Origin: Brachybacterium sp. SGAir0954
GTDB lineage: Bacteria > Actinomycetota > Actinomycetes > Actinomycetales > Dermabacteraceae
Assembly (NCBI RefSeq): GCF_005490785.1
Contig: NZ_CP027295.1
Span: 2,604,001 to 2,668,000 of the forward strand
Direction of reading: 5' to 3'
Length of the DNA: 64,000 bases
Shown: piece after piece, positions 18,171 to 26,796 of the stretch
How the letters are laid out: every line of letters begins with the position of its first letter
How positions within the stretch are numbered: position 1 is the stretch's first letter
The notes under the pieces: generated by a model
What the model was told of the DNA's origin: nothing
Database searches by the model: none
What the model saw: only the letters and a program-made list of their open reading frames with translations
Program-made: the position numbers and the translations under genes

Positions 18171-18944
18171 ATGACGTTCAGCGAACTGTCCCGGCCGTGG
18201 CGTGCGCGGGGTCACTCTAGCCCCCGCGGCGGGCTGCTCCTGTGCCACGGGTTCACGGGATCGCCGCAGTCGCTGCGGCCCTGGGCGGAGCACCACGCGG
18301 AGCGCGGCTGGGAGGTCGAGCTGCCGCTGCTGCCCGGCCACGCCACGCGCTGGCAGGACCTCGCGGGCACCACCTGGCAGGACTGGTACGGCGCCCTGCG
18401 GGACGGGGCGCTCGCGCTCTCCGAGGACCACGGCCCGATCGCGATCGGCGGGCTGTCGATGGGCGGCGCGCTGACCCTCGCCCTCGGGGAGGACCCGGAG
18501 CTGCGCGGGAGGATCGCGGCGCTCGTCGCCGTGAACCCGGGAATGACCGTGCCCCCGGTCGCCCGCGTCGCAGGGGTGATCGCCCCCGTCGTGCGCTCCG
18601 TCGCCCCGATCGGCTCGGACGTCGCCCTGCCCGGCGCCGTGGAGGAGGCCTACGACCGCACGCCCACGCGGGCCGTCGCCCAGCTCCGCCGGCTCTTCGC
18701 CCGCACGCGGTCCGGTCTCGGCGCGGTCGAGGTCCCGCTGCTGCTGGCGACCTCGCCGCAGGACCACACCGTCCCGGCGAGCGACAGCGACATCGTGGCG
18801 TCCGGCGTGAGCGGCCCCGTCGAGCGCCTGCCGCTCCCCCGCAGCTATCACCTGGCGCCGCTGGACCACGACGCGGAGCTGCTCTTCGCGCGCTCGGCGG
18901 CGTTCCTGGACCGGCACGTCCCCGCTCCCGGGCGGCCGACGTGA
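18171..18944 (+). CDS. Alpha/beta-hydrolase, carboxylesterase/lipase type
   Basis: The 257-residue protein has a complete alpha/beta-hydrolase frame: LLLCHGFTGSPQSL oxyanion region, the nucleophile elbow GLSMGG near residue 99, the acid in TSPQDHTVP and the histidine in SYHLAPLD. It resembles the Est30/monoacylglycerol esterase group; substrate unknown. The ATG lies six bases after GACGAT, matching the leaderless arrangement seen elsewhere. Its stop overlaps the GTG of the next gene by four bases. Divergence from plsC and closeness to an acyl-CoA ligase hint at lipid turnover, which is inference only. Confidence 0.87.
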   Translation: MTFSELSRPWRARGHSSPRGGLLLCHGFTGSPQSLRPWAEHHAERGWEVELPLLPGHATRWQDLAGTTWQDWYGALRDGALALSEDHGPIAIGGLSMGGALTLALGEDPELRGRIAALVAVNPGMTVPPVARVAGVIAPVVRSVAPIGSDVALPGAVEEAYDRTPTRAVAQLRRLFARTRSGLGAVEVPLLLATSPQDHTVPASDSDIVASGVSGPVERLPLPRSYHLAPLDHDAELLFARSAAFLDRHVPAPGRPT

Positions 18945-19468
18945 CCGCGCCGCGGGAGGAGCGCCCGGAGGACCGGGACGTCGACGCCGAGTTCTCGCGG
19001 ATGCTCGCCGACGAGGGGCTCGTGGTGGGCCCCGGCGAGGCGCCCCGCGAGCCGGCCGCGGAGGACTCCGCCCGGCGTGACGAGGACGTGGACCCGTGGG
19101 AGGGCGGAACGGACGACGCCCCCGCCGTGACGAGCGAGGAGTCCCGTGCCCGTGCCCGCGCCGCTCACCCCTCGGCGGGCGCGCGCCCCGCTCCCGGGGA
19201 CCGGGAGGCCGAGGACGAGGAGGAGGCCGCCCTGCTCGGCGACTTCGTGCCGCCGGACCCCGACCTCGAGCCGGCGTCCTCCCCCATGCTGTGGTCCTGG
19301 ACGGCGCTCGTCGGCGGGCTCGTGCTGCTGCTCGTCGCGACCGTCTCCGCGACCCTGCCGGCCTGGCTCGGCGGTCTCGGCGGGCTGATCGCCGTGGGTG
19401 GGCTGATCGCGCTGCTGCTGCAGGTGCCCACCCGCCGGACGGGGGACGACGAGGGGATCGAGCTCTGA
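18941..19468 (+). CDS. Small membrane protein with long acidic N-terminus
   Basis: The 175-residue protein starts with about 110 acidic, Ala/Pro/Arg-rich residues that look disordered and cytoplasmic, including DAEFSRMLADEGLVVGPG, a conserved-looking short block. Two membrane helices follow, at about 117-137 and 141-157, with a charged tail. No catalytic motif is visible. The GTG overlaps the hydrolase stop (GTGA), so the pair is probably co-translated. It converges on the glucokinase gene with only 28 bases between them. I do not recognise a named family. Confidence 0.7.
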   Translation: MTAPREERPEDRDVDAEFSRMLADEGLVVGPGEAPREPAAEDSARRDEDVDPWEGGTDDAPAVTSEESRARARAAHPSAGARPAPGDREAEDEEEAALLGDFVPPDPDLEPASSPMLWSWTALVGGLVLLLVATVSATLPAWLGGLGGLIAVGGLIALLLQVPTRRTGDDEGIEL

Positions 19469-19496
19469 TCCCCTCGCGCGTCCGTCCCGCGGCGCC

Positions 19497-20432
19497 TCAG
19501 CGGGCGAGGTCCGCCGCTCCGACGATCCCTGCCTCGTTGCCCATCGCGGCGATCGCCCAGGTGGGCATCGGACGGTGCATCCGCGCGGTGACGTCCGCCT
19601 CGTAGGCGGCGCGCGCCGGCTCGAGCAGCAGGTCGCCGGCCGCGGCGACGCCGCCGCCCACGACGATCGCCCCGGGGTCCAGCAGCGCCGCGATCGAGGC
19701 GACGCCCCGGCCGAGCGCCGTGCCCAGGTCGTGGAGGAGATCCACCGACCCCGGATCACCCTGCTGCGCGAGGCGCGTGACGAGCGGTCCCGTGATCTCC
19801 TCCCGGTCCCCGCCGGCGGCGGCGACGAGCGGTTCCATGACCGGGTCGCCAATCGCCGCCCGGTGCTTCGCCGACCGCACGAGGGCGGTGCCGGAGGTGT
19901 ACTGCTCGAGGCAGCCGCGGCGGCCGCAGCCGCACCACTGGCCGTCGGGCACGGCGGTCATGTGCGCGATCTCGCCGGCGAATCCGCCGCTGCCCCGCAG
20001 CATGCGGCCGTCCAGGACGACGGCACCGCCGAGGCCCGTGCCGACCGTGACCATGAGCATGTGGGCCGCGTCGCGCGCGGCGCCGAAGCGGTACTCCGCC
20101 CAGCCGGCCGCGTTCGCGTCGTTCTCGACGACGACGGGCAGGCCGGTGGCGGTCTCGAGGTGCTCCGCGAGCGCCCGGTCGCGCCAGGCGAGGTTCGCGG
20201 CGAAGCGCACCACGCGACGGTCGGCGTCCACGAAGCCCGCGGCCCCCACCCCGACGCCCACGACCTCGTGCTGCGCCCGCAGCTCGGTGACGGCGTCCGC
20301 CACACCCGCCTCGATGAGCTCGGCATCGGTGGCCGGGGTGCGTCGGGTGGTCGAGGCGATGATGCGTCCGTCCTCGTCGACCACGCCCGCCGCGATCTTC
20401 GTGCCGCCGATGTCCACACCGATCGAGAGCAT
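19497..20432 (-). CDS. glkA: ROK-family glucokinase
   Basis: The 311-residue protein has the phosphate-binding VDIGGTKIAAGVVD at the N-terminus, ENDANAAGWAEYRFG with the catalytic Asp, TVGTGLGGAVV, GEIAHM and the ROK zinc motif CGCGRRGCLE. ROK glucokinases of actinobacteria phosphorylate glucose with ATP and often take part in carbon catabolite control. No helix-turn-helix precedes the kinase domain, so it is an enzyme rather than a ROK repressor. The ATG follows AAGGGGAG, and TACGAT on the minus strand at 20490-20495 may be its -10. It is divergent from the acyl-CoA ligase gene. Confidence 0.92.
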   Translation of the reverse strand: MLSIGVDIGGTKIAAGVVDEDGRIIASTTRRTPATDAELIEAGVADAVTELRAQHEVVGVGVGAAGFVDADRRVVRFAANLAWRDRALAEHLETATGLPVVVENDANAAGWAEYRFGAARDAAHMLMVTVGTGLGGAVVLDGRMLRGSGGFAGEIAHMTAVPDGQWCGCGRRGCLEQYTSGTALVRSAKHRAAIGDPVMEPLVAAAGGDREEITGPLVTRLAQQGDPGSVDLLHDLGTALGRGVASIAALLDPGAIVVGGGVAAAGDLLLEPARAAYEADVTARMHRPMPTWAIAAMGNEAGIVGAADLAR

Positions 20433-20489
20433 GGCTCCCCTTCCACGTCGTCCAAGTCATCCAGGTCGTCCGGCCGGCTGGCCGCCCAC

Positions 20490-20514
20490 ATCGTACGGTG
20501 CCCTGCCGTACACT
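20490..20514. promoter_or_regulatory. Divergent promoter region, glkA and acyl-CoA ligase
   Basis: Two -10-like hexamers face apart in the 161-bp gap: TACGAT on the minus strand (20490-20495) toward glkA, and TACACT on the plus strand (20509-20514) toward the ligase, giving leaders of about 50 and 72 bases. -35 boxes are not convincing. Confidence 0.4.
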
Positions 20515-20593
20515 CGCCTCGACCCCCACCAGCGCATCCGGACGCCCGCGCCGCTCGCGGAGCGGGGGCACGACCCGGATCGAAGGAGATTCG

Positions 20594-22396
20594 ATGAAGC
20601 AGTACGGCACGGCCGCCCAGCACACCAGCCGCGAGGACGAGAACATCACGGACCTTCTGCTGGGGAGGGTGGCGTCCCACCCCTCGATCCCGGTCTTCGA
20701 GCGTCGGGACGACGCCGGGGCCTTCGTGCCGATGTCCGGCCAGGAGTTCCTCGACGAGGTGCGCGCGGTGGCGAAGGGCCTGATGGCCTCCGGGATGCAG
20801 GTCGGCGACGCGGTCGCGATCCTCGCCCGGACCTCCTACGAGTGGACCCTCGTGGACTGGGCCACCTGGTGGATCGGCGGCGTCCCCGTGCCGATCTACG
20901 AGACCTCCTCCCCCAGCCAGATCCAGTGGATCGCCTCGAACTCCGGGGTGCGCTTCGCGATCGTCGAGCAGGCCCGTCACCGCGAGGACATGGAGTCCGT
21001 GCGCGGCGAGCTCCCCGCGCTCGAGCAGATCGGCGTGCTCGAGGACGGCATCCTCGACGTCCTCAAGGAGCGTGGCGCGAAGGTGACCGACGACGAGCTC
21101 GAGGCCCGTCGCACCTCCCAGTCGCTCTCCGACGTCGCCACGATCATCTACACCTCCGGCACCACCGGCCGGCCCAAGGGTGTGGAGCTCACGCACGGCA
21201 ACTTCGTGGACACCACCCGCAGCGCGGTGACCCTGCTCGGCGACATCGTCCTGCCCCCGGGGTCGCGGATGCTCATGTTCCTCCCGCTCGCGCACGTCTT
21301 CGCGCGCCTGCTCACGGTGCTCGCCGTCTCGCACCCGGCGACCACGGCGTTCACCCCGGACACCAAGAACCTGCTGCCGGACCTCGAGGCCTTCCGCCCC
21401 ACCTTCCTGCTCGCCGTGCCGCGCGTGTTCGAGAAGGTCTACAACGGCGCGGAGGCGAAGGCCGTCGCCGGCGGCAAGGGGAAGATCTTCGCCATGGCCG
21501 CGGAGACCGCCATCGCCTGGTCCCGCGCGAAGATGGCCGGATCGGTGCCCGTCACGCTCCGGCTCCGCCACGCCCTGTTCGACCGCCTCGTCTACTCGAC
21601 GCTGCGCAACGCGATGGGCGGTCAGGTGAGCTGGGCCGTCTCGGGTGGCGCCCCGCTCGGCGAGCGCCTCGCGCACTTCTTCCGCGGCATCGGCGTGACG
21701 ATCCTCGAGGGCTACGGCCTCACCGAGACCACCGCGCCCGTCGCGGTGAACATGCCCTGGGACGTGAAGCCGGGCACCGTCGGCCCGCCGCTGCCGGGCT
21801 CCGCCGTGGCGATCGCCGACAGCGGCGAGATCCTGGTCAAGGGCGTCATGGTGTTCAAGGGCTACCACGACAACCCCGAGGCGACGGCCGAGGCGCTCCA
21901 GGACGGCTGGTTCCACACCGGTGACCTCGGCTCCCTCGACGAGGAGGGCTCCCTCTCGATCACCGGGCGCACCAAGGAGCTCATCGTCACCGCGGGCGGC
22001 AAGAACGTCTCCCCCGCGCCGCTCGAGGACGTGCTGCGCTCGCACCCGCTGATCAGCCAGTGCATGGTCGTGGGCGATCAGAAGCCGTTCGTCGCCGCCG
22101 TCCTCACCCTAGACGAGGAGATGCTGCCGACCTGGCTGCGGAACAACGGGCTCCCGGAGATGACCGTCGCCGAGGCCGCGAAGGACGAGCGGATCCACGC
22201 GGAGCTCCAGACGGCCGTGGACCGCGCGAACCAGACGGTCTCGCGGGCCGAGTCGATCCGCGTGTTCGAGGTCATCGACACGGACTTCACCGAGGAGAAC
22301 GGCTACCTCACGCCCTCGCTGAAGCTCAAGCGGAACATCGTCGTCAAGGACTTCTCCGAGGTCATCGAGGGCATCTACTCCCGGCCCCGCGCCTGA
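20594..22396 (+). CDS. Long-chain fatty-acid-CoA ligase (FadD15-like)
   Basis: The 600-residue adenylate-forming enzyme activates fatty acids with ATP and CoA. It shows the P-loop IIYTSGTTGRPKGVELTH near residue 185, the central YGLTETTAPV, GDLGSLDEEG and the hinge GRTKELIVTAGGKNVSP, with a C-terminal lysine in NGYLTPSLKLKR. The length and motif order match bacterial long-chain FadD enzymes, and the place matches M. tuberculosis Rv2187 (fadD15). The ATG has an AAGGAG site six bases upstream. An inverted repeat follows the stop. Confidence 0.93.
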   Translation: MKQYGTAAQHTSREDENITDLLLGRVASHPSIPVFERRDDAGAFVPMSGQEFLDEVRAVAKGLMASGMQVGDAVAILARTSYEWTLVDWATWWIGGVPVPIYETSSPSQIQWIASNSGVRFAIVEQARHREDMESVRGELPALEQIGVLEDGILDVLKERGAKVTDDELEARRTSQSLSDVATIIYTSGTTGRPKGVELTHGNFVDTTRSAVTLLGDIVLPPGSRMLMFLPLAHVFARLLTVLAVSHPATTAFTPDTKNLLPDLEAFRPTFLLAVPRVFEKVYNGAEAKAVAGGKGKIFAMAAETAIAWSRAKMAGSVPVTLRLRHALFDRLVYSTLRNAMGGQVSWAVSGGAPLGERLAHFFRGIGVTILEGYGLTETTAPVAVNMPWDVKPGTVGPPLPGSAVAIADSGEILVKGVMVFKGYHDNPEATAEALQDGWFHTGDLGSLDEEGSLSITGRTKELIVTAGGKNVSPAPLEDVLRSHPLISQCMVVGDQKPFVAAVLTLDEEMLPTWLRNNGLPEMTVAEAAKDERIHAELQTAVDRANQTVSRAESIRVFEVIDTDFTEENGYLTPSLKLKRNIVVKDFSEVIEGIYSRPRA

Positions 22397-22408
22397 GCGT
22401 CCCGGTCC

Positions 22409-22460
22409 CGACGGGGCCCTGACGGCCGGTGGTCCCCACCCGCTCGTCAGGGCCCCGTCG
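22409..22460 (+). terminator. 15-bp inverted repeat abutting the next promoter
   Basis: Perfect 15-bp arms (cgacggggccctgac at 22409-22423 and its complement at 22446-22460) flank a 22-base loop. The stem follows the ligase stop by 12 bases, and its right arm touches the TAGTCT -10 of the nuclease gene, covering the -35 position. It may terminate the ligase transcript, act as an operator, or both. Confidence 0.6.
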
Positions 22461-22466
22461 TAGTCT
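22461..22466 (+). promoter_or_regulatory. -10 element for leaderless nuclease mRNA
   Basis: TAGTCT, six-base spacer (gccgcc), then the ATG at 22473. No ribosome binding site is present. Confidence 0.55.
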
Positions 22467-22472
22467 GCCGCC

Positions 22473-24191
22473 ATGCCCGCCCGCCGCCGACAGATGAGCT
22501 TCGAGGACCTCGGCACCCCGCTCGCGGAGGCGACGCTCGTGGTCGTCGACCTCGAGACCACCGGGACGGATCCGAGCACGGACGGCATCACCGAGATCGG
22601 CGCGGTGAAGGTGCGCGGAGGGGAGGTGCTCGGGGAGTTCCGCAGCTTCGTGGACCCGCAGCGGCCGATCCCCGCGTACGTGGCGGCGCTGACGGGGATC
22701 AGCGACGCGACGGTGCGCGACGCCCCCGTGATCGGGACGGTGCTGCCGATGTTCCTCGACTTCGTGGGGGACGCGGCGCTCGTGGCCCACAACGCCCGCT
22801 TCGACGTCGGCTTCCTCACCGCCCATGCCGCGCGGCTCGAGCTCACCTGGCCTCGCCCGACGGTCCTGGACACCCTCGCGCTCGCCCGGACGGTCTTCCG
22901 GCGCGACGAGGTGCGCGATCACAAGCTGGGCACCCTCGCGGCGCACGTCGGCGCCTCCGTCACCCCCGATCACCGCGCGCTCTCCGACGCCCGCGCGACC
23001 GTGGACGTCCTGCACGCGATCATCGCGCGGCTCGGCCCGGCGGCGGGGACCCTGGAGGACCTCGGATCCGCCCACCGGCGCACGAGCCCCGCGCAGATGC
23101 GCAAGAAGCACCTCGCCGAGGGGATCCCGGCGGTTCCGGGGGTCTACTCCTTCGTCGACATCGCGGGGAACGCCCTCTACGTCGGCACCTCCCGCAACCT
23201 CCGCTCCCGCGTGCGCACGTACTTCACGGCAGCGGAGACGCGGCGCAAGGTGCTCGACATGCTCCCGCGGGCGGAGCAGGTGCGGATCCTCGAGTGCCGG
23301 ACCCCCACGGAGGCATCGGTCCGGGAGCTGCGGATGATCGCCGCGGAGAAGCCCCCGTCGAACCGCCAGGGCCTCACCCCCGAGAAGGCGCTCTGGCTCC
23401 GGCTCGGGCCGGGGCGCGAGGGGCTGCGCGCCGCGCGGCTCGCCCGTCCCGAGGAGGACGGCTCCGCGCAGATCGGACCGCTCGTGAGCCGCCACGACCT
23501 CGAGCCCCTCAAGGCCCTGCTCACCGATGCGGTCATGGGGCGCGGCCGCGCGCTCGAGCAGCACGGGGCGTCCGGGACGCCCCTCGAGGGCGGTCATCGC
23601 GCGCGGATCCGCCGCGCGCTGCTCGAGGACCCCTCCGAGGTCCTCGACCACGTCGCCGGCCGACTGCGGGCGCACGTCGCGGCGGGCCGCTACGAGGAGG
23701 CGGAGAGGCTTCGCCGCACGACCCTCACCTATCTCGCCGCCGCGCGGAGGGCATCCCGGCTCCGCGCGATCGGAGCGGTCGACCTCCTCGTGGCGGCGCG
23801 GCCGAGCTCGGACCCGGTGATCGGCGGCCGCGGGTGGGAGCTGCTGGCGGTGCGGCACGGCGCCTTCGCGGCCACCGCGCTCGTCCCGTGGTCCACGGAC
23901 CCGGTCGCCGCCGCGCAGGAGCTCGCGGCGCGCCGCGACCCCGATCTCCCCGTCCCGGCACCCATGTGCCAGGGCCACCATCAGGAGGCGGAGATCCTCC
24001 TGGGGTGGCTCGAGGGCGAGGGCGTGCGCACAGTGCTCGTCGAGGGCACGTGGGAGCAGCCGGCGCGCGCCCGCTTCGACGCCGAGGCCCTCGCGGAGCG
24101 GTTCGCGAGGACCGCTCCCGATCATGACGAGAGCACCGACACCGGAACGGACGCGGACGAGGACCCGGACGCGGACGCCGCCGGGGCATAG
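22473..24191 (+). CDS. DEDD exonuclease fused to UvrC/Cho-like endonuclease
   Basis: The 572-residue protein joins two DNA-repair nuclease parts. Residues about 20-190 are a DnaQ-like 3'-5' exonuclease: VVDLETTGTDP (Exo I), AHNARFDVGFL (Exo II) and HRALSDARAT (Exo III). From about 212 a GIY-YIG domain follows: PAVPGVYSFVDIAGNALYVG and the RSRVRTYF arginine region, as in UvrC and Cho. The C-terminal part has a UvrB-interaction-like helical stretch (GRYEEAERLRR), but no helix-hairpin-helix region is obvious. The same fusion is known in actinobacteria, including M. tuberculosis Rv2191. It probably acts in excision repair; the ATG is supported by the leaderless promoter. Confidence 0.9.
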   Translation: MPARRRQMSFEDLGTPLAEATLVVVDLETTGTDPSTDGITEIGAVKVRGGEVLGEFRSFVDPQRPIPAYVAALTGISDATVRDAPVIGTVLPMFLDFVGDAALVAHNARFDVGFLTAHAARLELTWPRPTVLDTLALARTVFRRDEVRDHKLGTLAAHVGASVTPDHRALSDARATVDVLHAIIARLGPAAGTLEDLGSAHRRTSPAQMRKKHLAEGIPAVPGVYSFVDIAGNALYVGTSRNLRSRVRTYFTAAETRRKVLDMLPRAEQVRILECRTPTEASVRELRMIAAEKPPSNRQGLTPEKALWLRLGPGREGLRAARLARPEEDGSAQIGPLVSRHDLEPLKALLTDAVMGRGRALEQHGASGTPLEGGHRARIRRALLEDPSEVLDHVAGRLRAHVAAGRYEEAERLRRTTLTYLAAARRASRLRAIGAVDLLVAARPSSDPVIGGRGWELLAVRHGAFAATALVPWSTDPVAAAQELAARRDPDLPVPAPMCQGHHQEAEILLGWLEGEGVRTVLVEGTWEQPARARFDAEALAERFARTAPDHDESTDTGTDADEDPDADAAGA

Positions 24192-24260
24192 GGTCGGCAC
24201 TGCATGCCGTCCTCCCGCGCCCCGGGGCCGGGAGCGGCCCGTCGTCCCAGGAGGAGCCCC

Positions 24261-24542
24261 ATGATCACCGCCATCGTCTCGATCGTCGTGCAGCCCCAGC
24301 GCATCCCGGAGGTGGCCCAGGCCGTCGTCGACATCGACGGGGTCGAGCAGGTCTACTCGGTGACCGGGGACGTGGACCTCATCGCGGTGGTCCGCGTCCG
24401 GGCCCACGAGGACCTCGCCGACGTCATCGCGGACCGGCTGGGGAAGGTCGAGGGCATCGTCGACACCTCGACCAACATCGCCTTCCGCACCTACTCCAAG
24501 CAGGATCTCGACGCGGCCTTCGACCTCGGCCTCGACGGCTGA
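24261..24542 (+). CDS. Lrp/AsnC ligand-binding (RAM) domain protein
   Basis: The 93-residue protein is only the C-terminal ligand-sensing domain of Lrp/AsnC regulators, without the helix-turn-helix. It shows the beta-alpha-beta-beta-alpha-beta ferredoxin-like order with VYSVTGDVDLIAVVRV and the conserved Gly-Asp turn. Stand-alone RAM proteins can form oligomers and bind amino acids; the partner here is unknown. The ATG follows AGGAGGAG. It converges on trpD, with which it shares a small stem. The closeness to trpD suggests, but does not show, a link with amino-acid levels. Confidence 0.85.
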   Translation: MITAIVSIVVQPQRIPEVAQAVVDIDGVEQVYSVTGDVDLIAVVRVRAHEDLADVIADRLGKVEGIVDTSTNIAFRTYSKQDLDAAFDLGLDG

Positions 24543-24557
24543 CCGGAGCGGATCCCC

Positions 24558-24576
24558 CCTCCGGTCGCCCCGGAGG
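24558..24576. terminator. Short stem between convergent genes
   Basis: A 7-bp perfect stem (cctccgg) with a five-base loop occupies most of the 35-bp gap between the RAM-domain gene and trpD. An overlapping alternative stem starts at 24541. It is a weak terminator candidate. Confidence 0.4.
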
Positions 24577-24577
24577 A

Positions 24578-25666
24578 TCAGCCCTCGGCCTGCGCCCGCT
24601 GGGAGGCGCGGGCCCACCGATCGACGAGGTCGGAGGCCCCGCCCGCCTCGAGGGTCGCCTCGGCCTCGGCGAAGGCGGCGGTGAAGCGCTCCTCGAAGCC
24701 TCCCTCCGCCGGGAGATCGATCCCGTCATGGGCCTGGATCCCGGCCGCCGCGTTGAGCAGCACCGCGTGACGCACGGCTTCGAGCCTCCCGCTCCGGACC
24801 CCGTCGAAGACGTCGCGCGCCACCTGGGCGTTCTCCTCGGCGGTGCCGCCGCGGAGCGCGTCGTGCCCCGCGCGGGGAACGTCGAGCAGCGCGACGGGGT
24901 CGAGCACGTGCTCGCGCACCTCTCCCCCGCGCACCTCCCAGACGTCCGACGGGGCGGTGACCGTCAGCTCATCGAGCCCGTCCTGACCGCGGAAGACGAG
25001 CGCCGAGGTCCCCCGTGCCGCGAAGACGCCGGCGACGGTCGGGGCGATGAGGGGATCCGCCACGCCGACGGCGCTCGCCCGGGGTCGTCCGGGGTTGGTG
25101 ATCGGCCCCAGGATGTTCATGACGGTCGGGATGCCGAGGCCCTTGCGAGCCTCCGCCGCGAAGCGCATCGAGGGATGGAAGACCTGCGCGAAGAGGAAGG
25201 TCATGCCGATCTCCTCGACGAGCGCCTCCACCTGGGGCACCGGGAGGTCCAGGCGCACGCCGAGGGCCTCCAGGACGTCCGCGGAGCCCGACTTCGACGT
25301 CGAGGCGCGGTTGCCGTGCTTGACGACCGTGCGACCGCTCGCCGCGATGACGACCGAGGCCATCGTCGAGATGTTGACGGTGTGGGCGAGATCGCCGCCG
25401 GTGCCGACGATGTCGATCGCTCGCTCCGGCAGCGAGACGGGCCGCGCGTGGGCGATCATCGCGTCCGCGAGCGCCTCGAGCTCCGTGCTCGTGACCCCCT
25501 TGGACTGCAGGGCGACGAGGAAGCCGGCGAGCTGCACGGGGGTGGCGCCGCCCGAGAAGACCTCGTCCATGGCCCAGCCGGCCTCGGCGCCGTCCAGCTC
25601 CTCGCCGCGCACGAGACGGCCGATGATCCGGGACCAGGTGAAGGGGACGGCGGGAACAGCGCTCAT
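24578..25666 (-). CDS. trpD: Anthranilate phosphoribosyltransferase (TrpD)
   Basis: TrpD transfers phosphoribose from PRPP to anthranilate in tryptophan synthesis. The 362-residue protein has the PRPP loop DIVGTGGDLAHTVNIST, KHGNRASTSKSGSADVLEALG with the second glycine-rich segment, the anthranilate-site FHPSMRFAAEARKGLG and GPITNPGRP. All expected residues are visible. It is alone, apart from other trp genes, and divergent from ctaE. The same placement occurs in M. tuberculosis (Rv2192c next to ctaE). Confidence 0.95.
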   Translation of the reverse strand: MSAVPAVPFTWSRIIGRLVRGEELDGAEAGWAMDEVFSGGATPVQLAGFLVALQSKGVTSTELEALADAMIAHARPVSLPERAIDIVGTGGDLAHTVNISTMASVVIAASGRTVVKHGNRASTSKSGSADVLEALGVRLDLPVPQVEALVEEIGMTFLFAQVFHPSMRFAAEARKGLGIPTVMNILGPITNPGRPRASAVGVADPLIAPTVAGVFAARGTSALVFRGQDGLDELTVTAPSDVWEVRGGEVREHVLDPVALLDVPRAGHDALRGGTAEENAQVARDVFDGVRSGRLEAVRHAVLLNAAAGIQAHDGIDLPAEGGFEERFTAAFAEAEATLEAGGASDLVDRWARASQRAQAEG

Positions 25667-25970
25667 GGCCCGATCCTCCCACCGGGCGGGGCCCGGGGGC
25701 GACAGCTCCCACGCCTCGGATCCCCGGTGCCGGGCGACGAACCGGTGGGATGCTCGTCACGACCGCGGCCCGCGGGAGGCGCCGCCGCCCGCGTGCGGCG
25801 GGCCCCGGACCTGCAGTGGCCACCCACCTGGGACGTCGGGGGCGTGTCCCGGTTCGTGACAGGCCGTCAGGAGGGATATGCTGGCGGGGTCCGTCAGGGC
25901 GGTGCCCTGCAGTGGGCGCGGGAGTCGTGAGCCGCATCCACCGAATCTGACCGCACGACATAATGGTGAC
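25667..25970. promoter_or_regulatory. Divergent trpD-ctaE region with two candidate -10 elements
   Basis: This 304-bp gap holds TATGCT at 25877-25882 on the plus strand, about 90 bases before ctaE, and CATAAT at 25959-25964 with a six-base spacer to the ctaE GTG. The second would give a leaderless transcript. The respiratory operon may therefore start at two sites. No riboswitch or ORF with good coding character was seen in the gap. Confidence 0.45.
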
Positions 25971-26702
25971 GTGACTACTGCGACCCTGTCTGAGCGCCCT
26001 GCCGCCGCTGCCACAGCAGCCGTCGGCCGCCCCAACCCGACGCAGATCGGCACGATCGTCTGGCTCTCGAGCGAGCTGATGTTCTTCGGCGCCCTGTTCG
26101 CGATGTTCTTCACGCTGCGATCCTCGGTGCCGGACACGTTCGCGGACGGCCAGGCCCACTTCACCCACGGCTTCGCCCTGCTGAACATCACGATCCTGGT
26201 GCTCAGCTCGGTGACCTGCCAGATGGGTGTGTTCATGGCAGAGGGTCGCCTCGGCAAGAAGGTCTTCCCGCCGCGCAAGCGCCGCACCGGATCGATCTTC
26301 AACATCGCCGGCTGGGGTGCGATCGAGTGGTTCGTCCTCACCTTCCTCATGGGCGCCTTCTTCATCTCCGGCCAGGCCTTCGAGTACACGGAGCTGATCC
26401 ACAAGGGCGTCACGCTCTCGTCCTCCCCCTTCGGCTCGATCTTCTACCTCGCCACCGGCTTCCACGGGCTGCACGTCCTCGGCGGTCTCGTCACGTTCCT
26501 GCTCGTGATGGTGCGCCTGTGGTCCGCGAAGAAGTTCACGCAGCACGAGCAGATCTCCGTCATCTGCCTCTCCTACTACTGGCACTTCGTGGACGTCGTG
26601 TGGATCGGTCTGTTCTTCATCGTCTACATGCTCGATCCGATGATGACCGCCATCAGCCCGGATCACGTCGTCCCGGTCAGCTTCGACTGGACCATCTTCT
26701 GA
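25971..26702 (+). CDS. ctaE: Cytochrome c oxidase subunit III (CtaE)
   Basis: The 243-residue integral membrane protein is subunit III of the aa3 oxidase. It has about five helices, with the conserved [21 protein letters not shown] start, the [20 protein letters not shown] segment and [18 protein letters not shown] near the end; FHGLHV and WHFVD histidines and the Glu in SSELMFF are family hallmarks. Subunit III stabilises the oxidase and its proton uptake. The GTG at 25971 is chosen from the leaderless promoter; the longer frame runs into non-coding sequence. It heads the qcrC-qcrA-qcrB operon, as in other actinobacteria. Confidence 0.95.
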   Translation: MTTATLSERPAAAATAAVGRPNPTQIGTIVWLSSELMFFGALFAMFFTLRSSVPDTFADGQAHFTHGFALLNITILVLSSVTCQMGVFMAEGRLGKKVFPPRKRRTGSIFNIAGWGAIEWFVLTFLMGAFFISGQAFEYTELIHKGVTLSSSPFGSIFYLATGFHGLHVLGGLVTFLLVMVRLWSAKKFTQHEQISVICLSYYWHFVDVVWIGLFFIVYMLDPMMTAISPDHVVPVSFDWTIF

Positions 26703-26796
26703 TCCGCGGTGCGGTCGGCCGCCCCGCGGTCGCCCGTCCCACCGGATTCGCCCATCCCTCCCCCGCTCGTCCCCTCCACGAATCGAGGTTCGAACC

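Noticed and set aside
26787-26796. GGTTCGAACC, which looks like a tRNA T arm
   Set aside because: There is no acceptor stem, D arm or anticodon arm around it, and the qcrC GTG begins immediately after. It is a chance palindrome.
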